The notes beneath the pieces were generated by a model that was not told where the DNA came from, searched no databases, and saw nothing but the letters and a program-made list of their open reading frames with translations. A program made the translations under genes and the position numbers. From the NCBI GenBank assembly GCA_017455525.1, contig JAFTAP010000078.1:38345-102344 (forward strand): a stretch of 64,000 nt of DNA. The letters are read 5' to 3'. The DNA comes from Lachnospiraceae bacterium (GTDB lineage Bacteria; Bacillota; Clostridia; Lachnospirales; Lachnospiraceae). The first letter of the stretch is position 1. Each line of letters starts with the position of its first letter. Positions 63,997 through 64,000 of the stretch are shown in pieces.

Positions 63997-64000
63997 GAAT

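Overview
The window looks like a chromosomal segment of a low-to-mid GC anaerobic Firmicute, most likely a gut or rumen Lachnospiraceae-type Clostridium relative. The evidence is the single-chain clostridial-type PurL, a complete A/V-type ATPase operon, GH94 cellobiose phosphorylase, GH36 alpha-galactosidase, L-fucose isomerase, RbsABC-type and MalFG-type ABC importers with lipoprotein binding proteins, strong GGAGG ribosome binding sites, and frequent ATA/AGG codons. No phage, transposase, rRNA or CRISPR array was seen. Species identity is inference.

Layout. 1-7.4 kb (minus): an operon with a cyclic-nucleotide-fold protein of unknown function, an unknown protein, purL, a small (p)ppGpp synthetase and a partial SDR epimerase; upp diverges from it. 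8.3-21.1 kb (minus): a sugar or polyol uptake and catabolism island with fucU mutarotase, an importer with two permeases, a LacI-type regulator, a GatZ/KbaZ-family protein, an aldo/keto reductase, a GatD-like dehydrogenase and an FGGY kinase. 21.3-26.6 kb (minus): queT behind a candidate preQ1 riboswitch, prs, a DnaI-like helicase loader, a DnaD-like protein and murC. 27.1-36.4 kb (plus): V-ATPase operon G-I-K-E-C-F-A-B-D plus a DUF402 protein. 36.4-42.0 kb (minus): a SleB-type hydrolase with a very acidic tail, dCMP deaminase, rpiB, tsaC/sua5, a GH18 protein and a small unknown. 42.5-50.2 kb: a cellobiose or cello-oligosaccharide importer, LacI regulator and divergent cellobiose phosphorylase. 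50.3-52.1 kb: fucI. 52.7-55.7 kb: tRNA-Gly, GH36, then tRNA-Arg/His/Gln/Lys. 55.7-64 kb (plus): small unknown, MBL/beta-CASP nuclease-like protein, a tyrS interrupted by an in-frame TAG, a polar amino-acid ABC importer, an SH3 lipoprotein and a GT-C-like membrane protein.

How the parts connect. The same palindrome CGAAACGTTTCG lies in the promoter regions of the importer operon (13949), the FGGY kinase (21215) and fucI (52174), with weaker second copies near the last two. This predicts one LacI-family regulon spanning 40 kb, probably run by the regulator at 14015-15013. The cellobiose genes form a second, separately regulated module.

The most unusual content is outside genes. (i) A modular family of four-hairpin repeats lies in intergenic gaps at 10.3, 27.4, 43.4 and 46.3 kb. 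Stem sequences differ between copies but pairing is kept, and both orientations occur. (ii) A 303-bp element at 17055-17357 is bounded by a perfect 26-bp inverted repeat and packed with nested hairpins; a related-looking palindrome sits at the window's right end. (iii) A 76-bp direct repeat pair precedes the V-ATPase operon. (iv) A TAG codon replaces the tyrosine-binding glutamine of an otherwise intact tyrS. These are direct observations; their functions are not known from this sequence.
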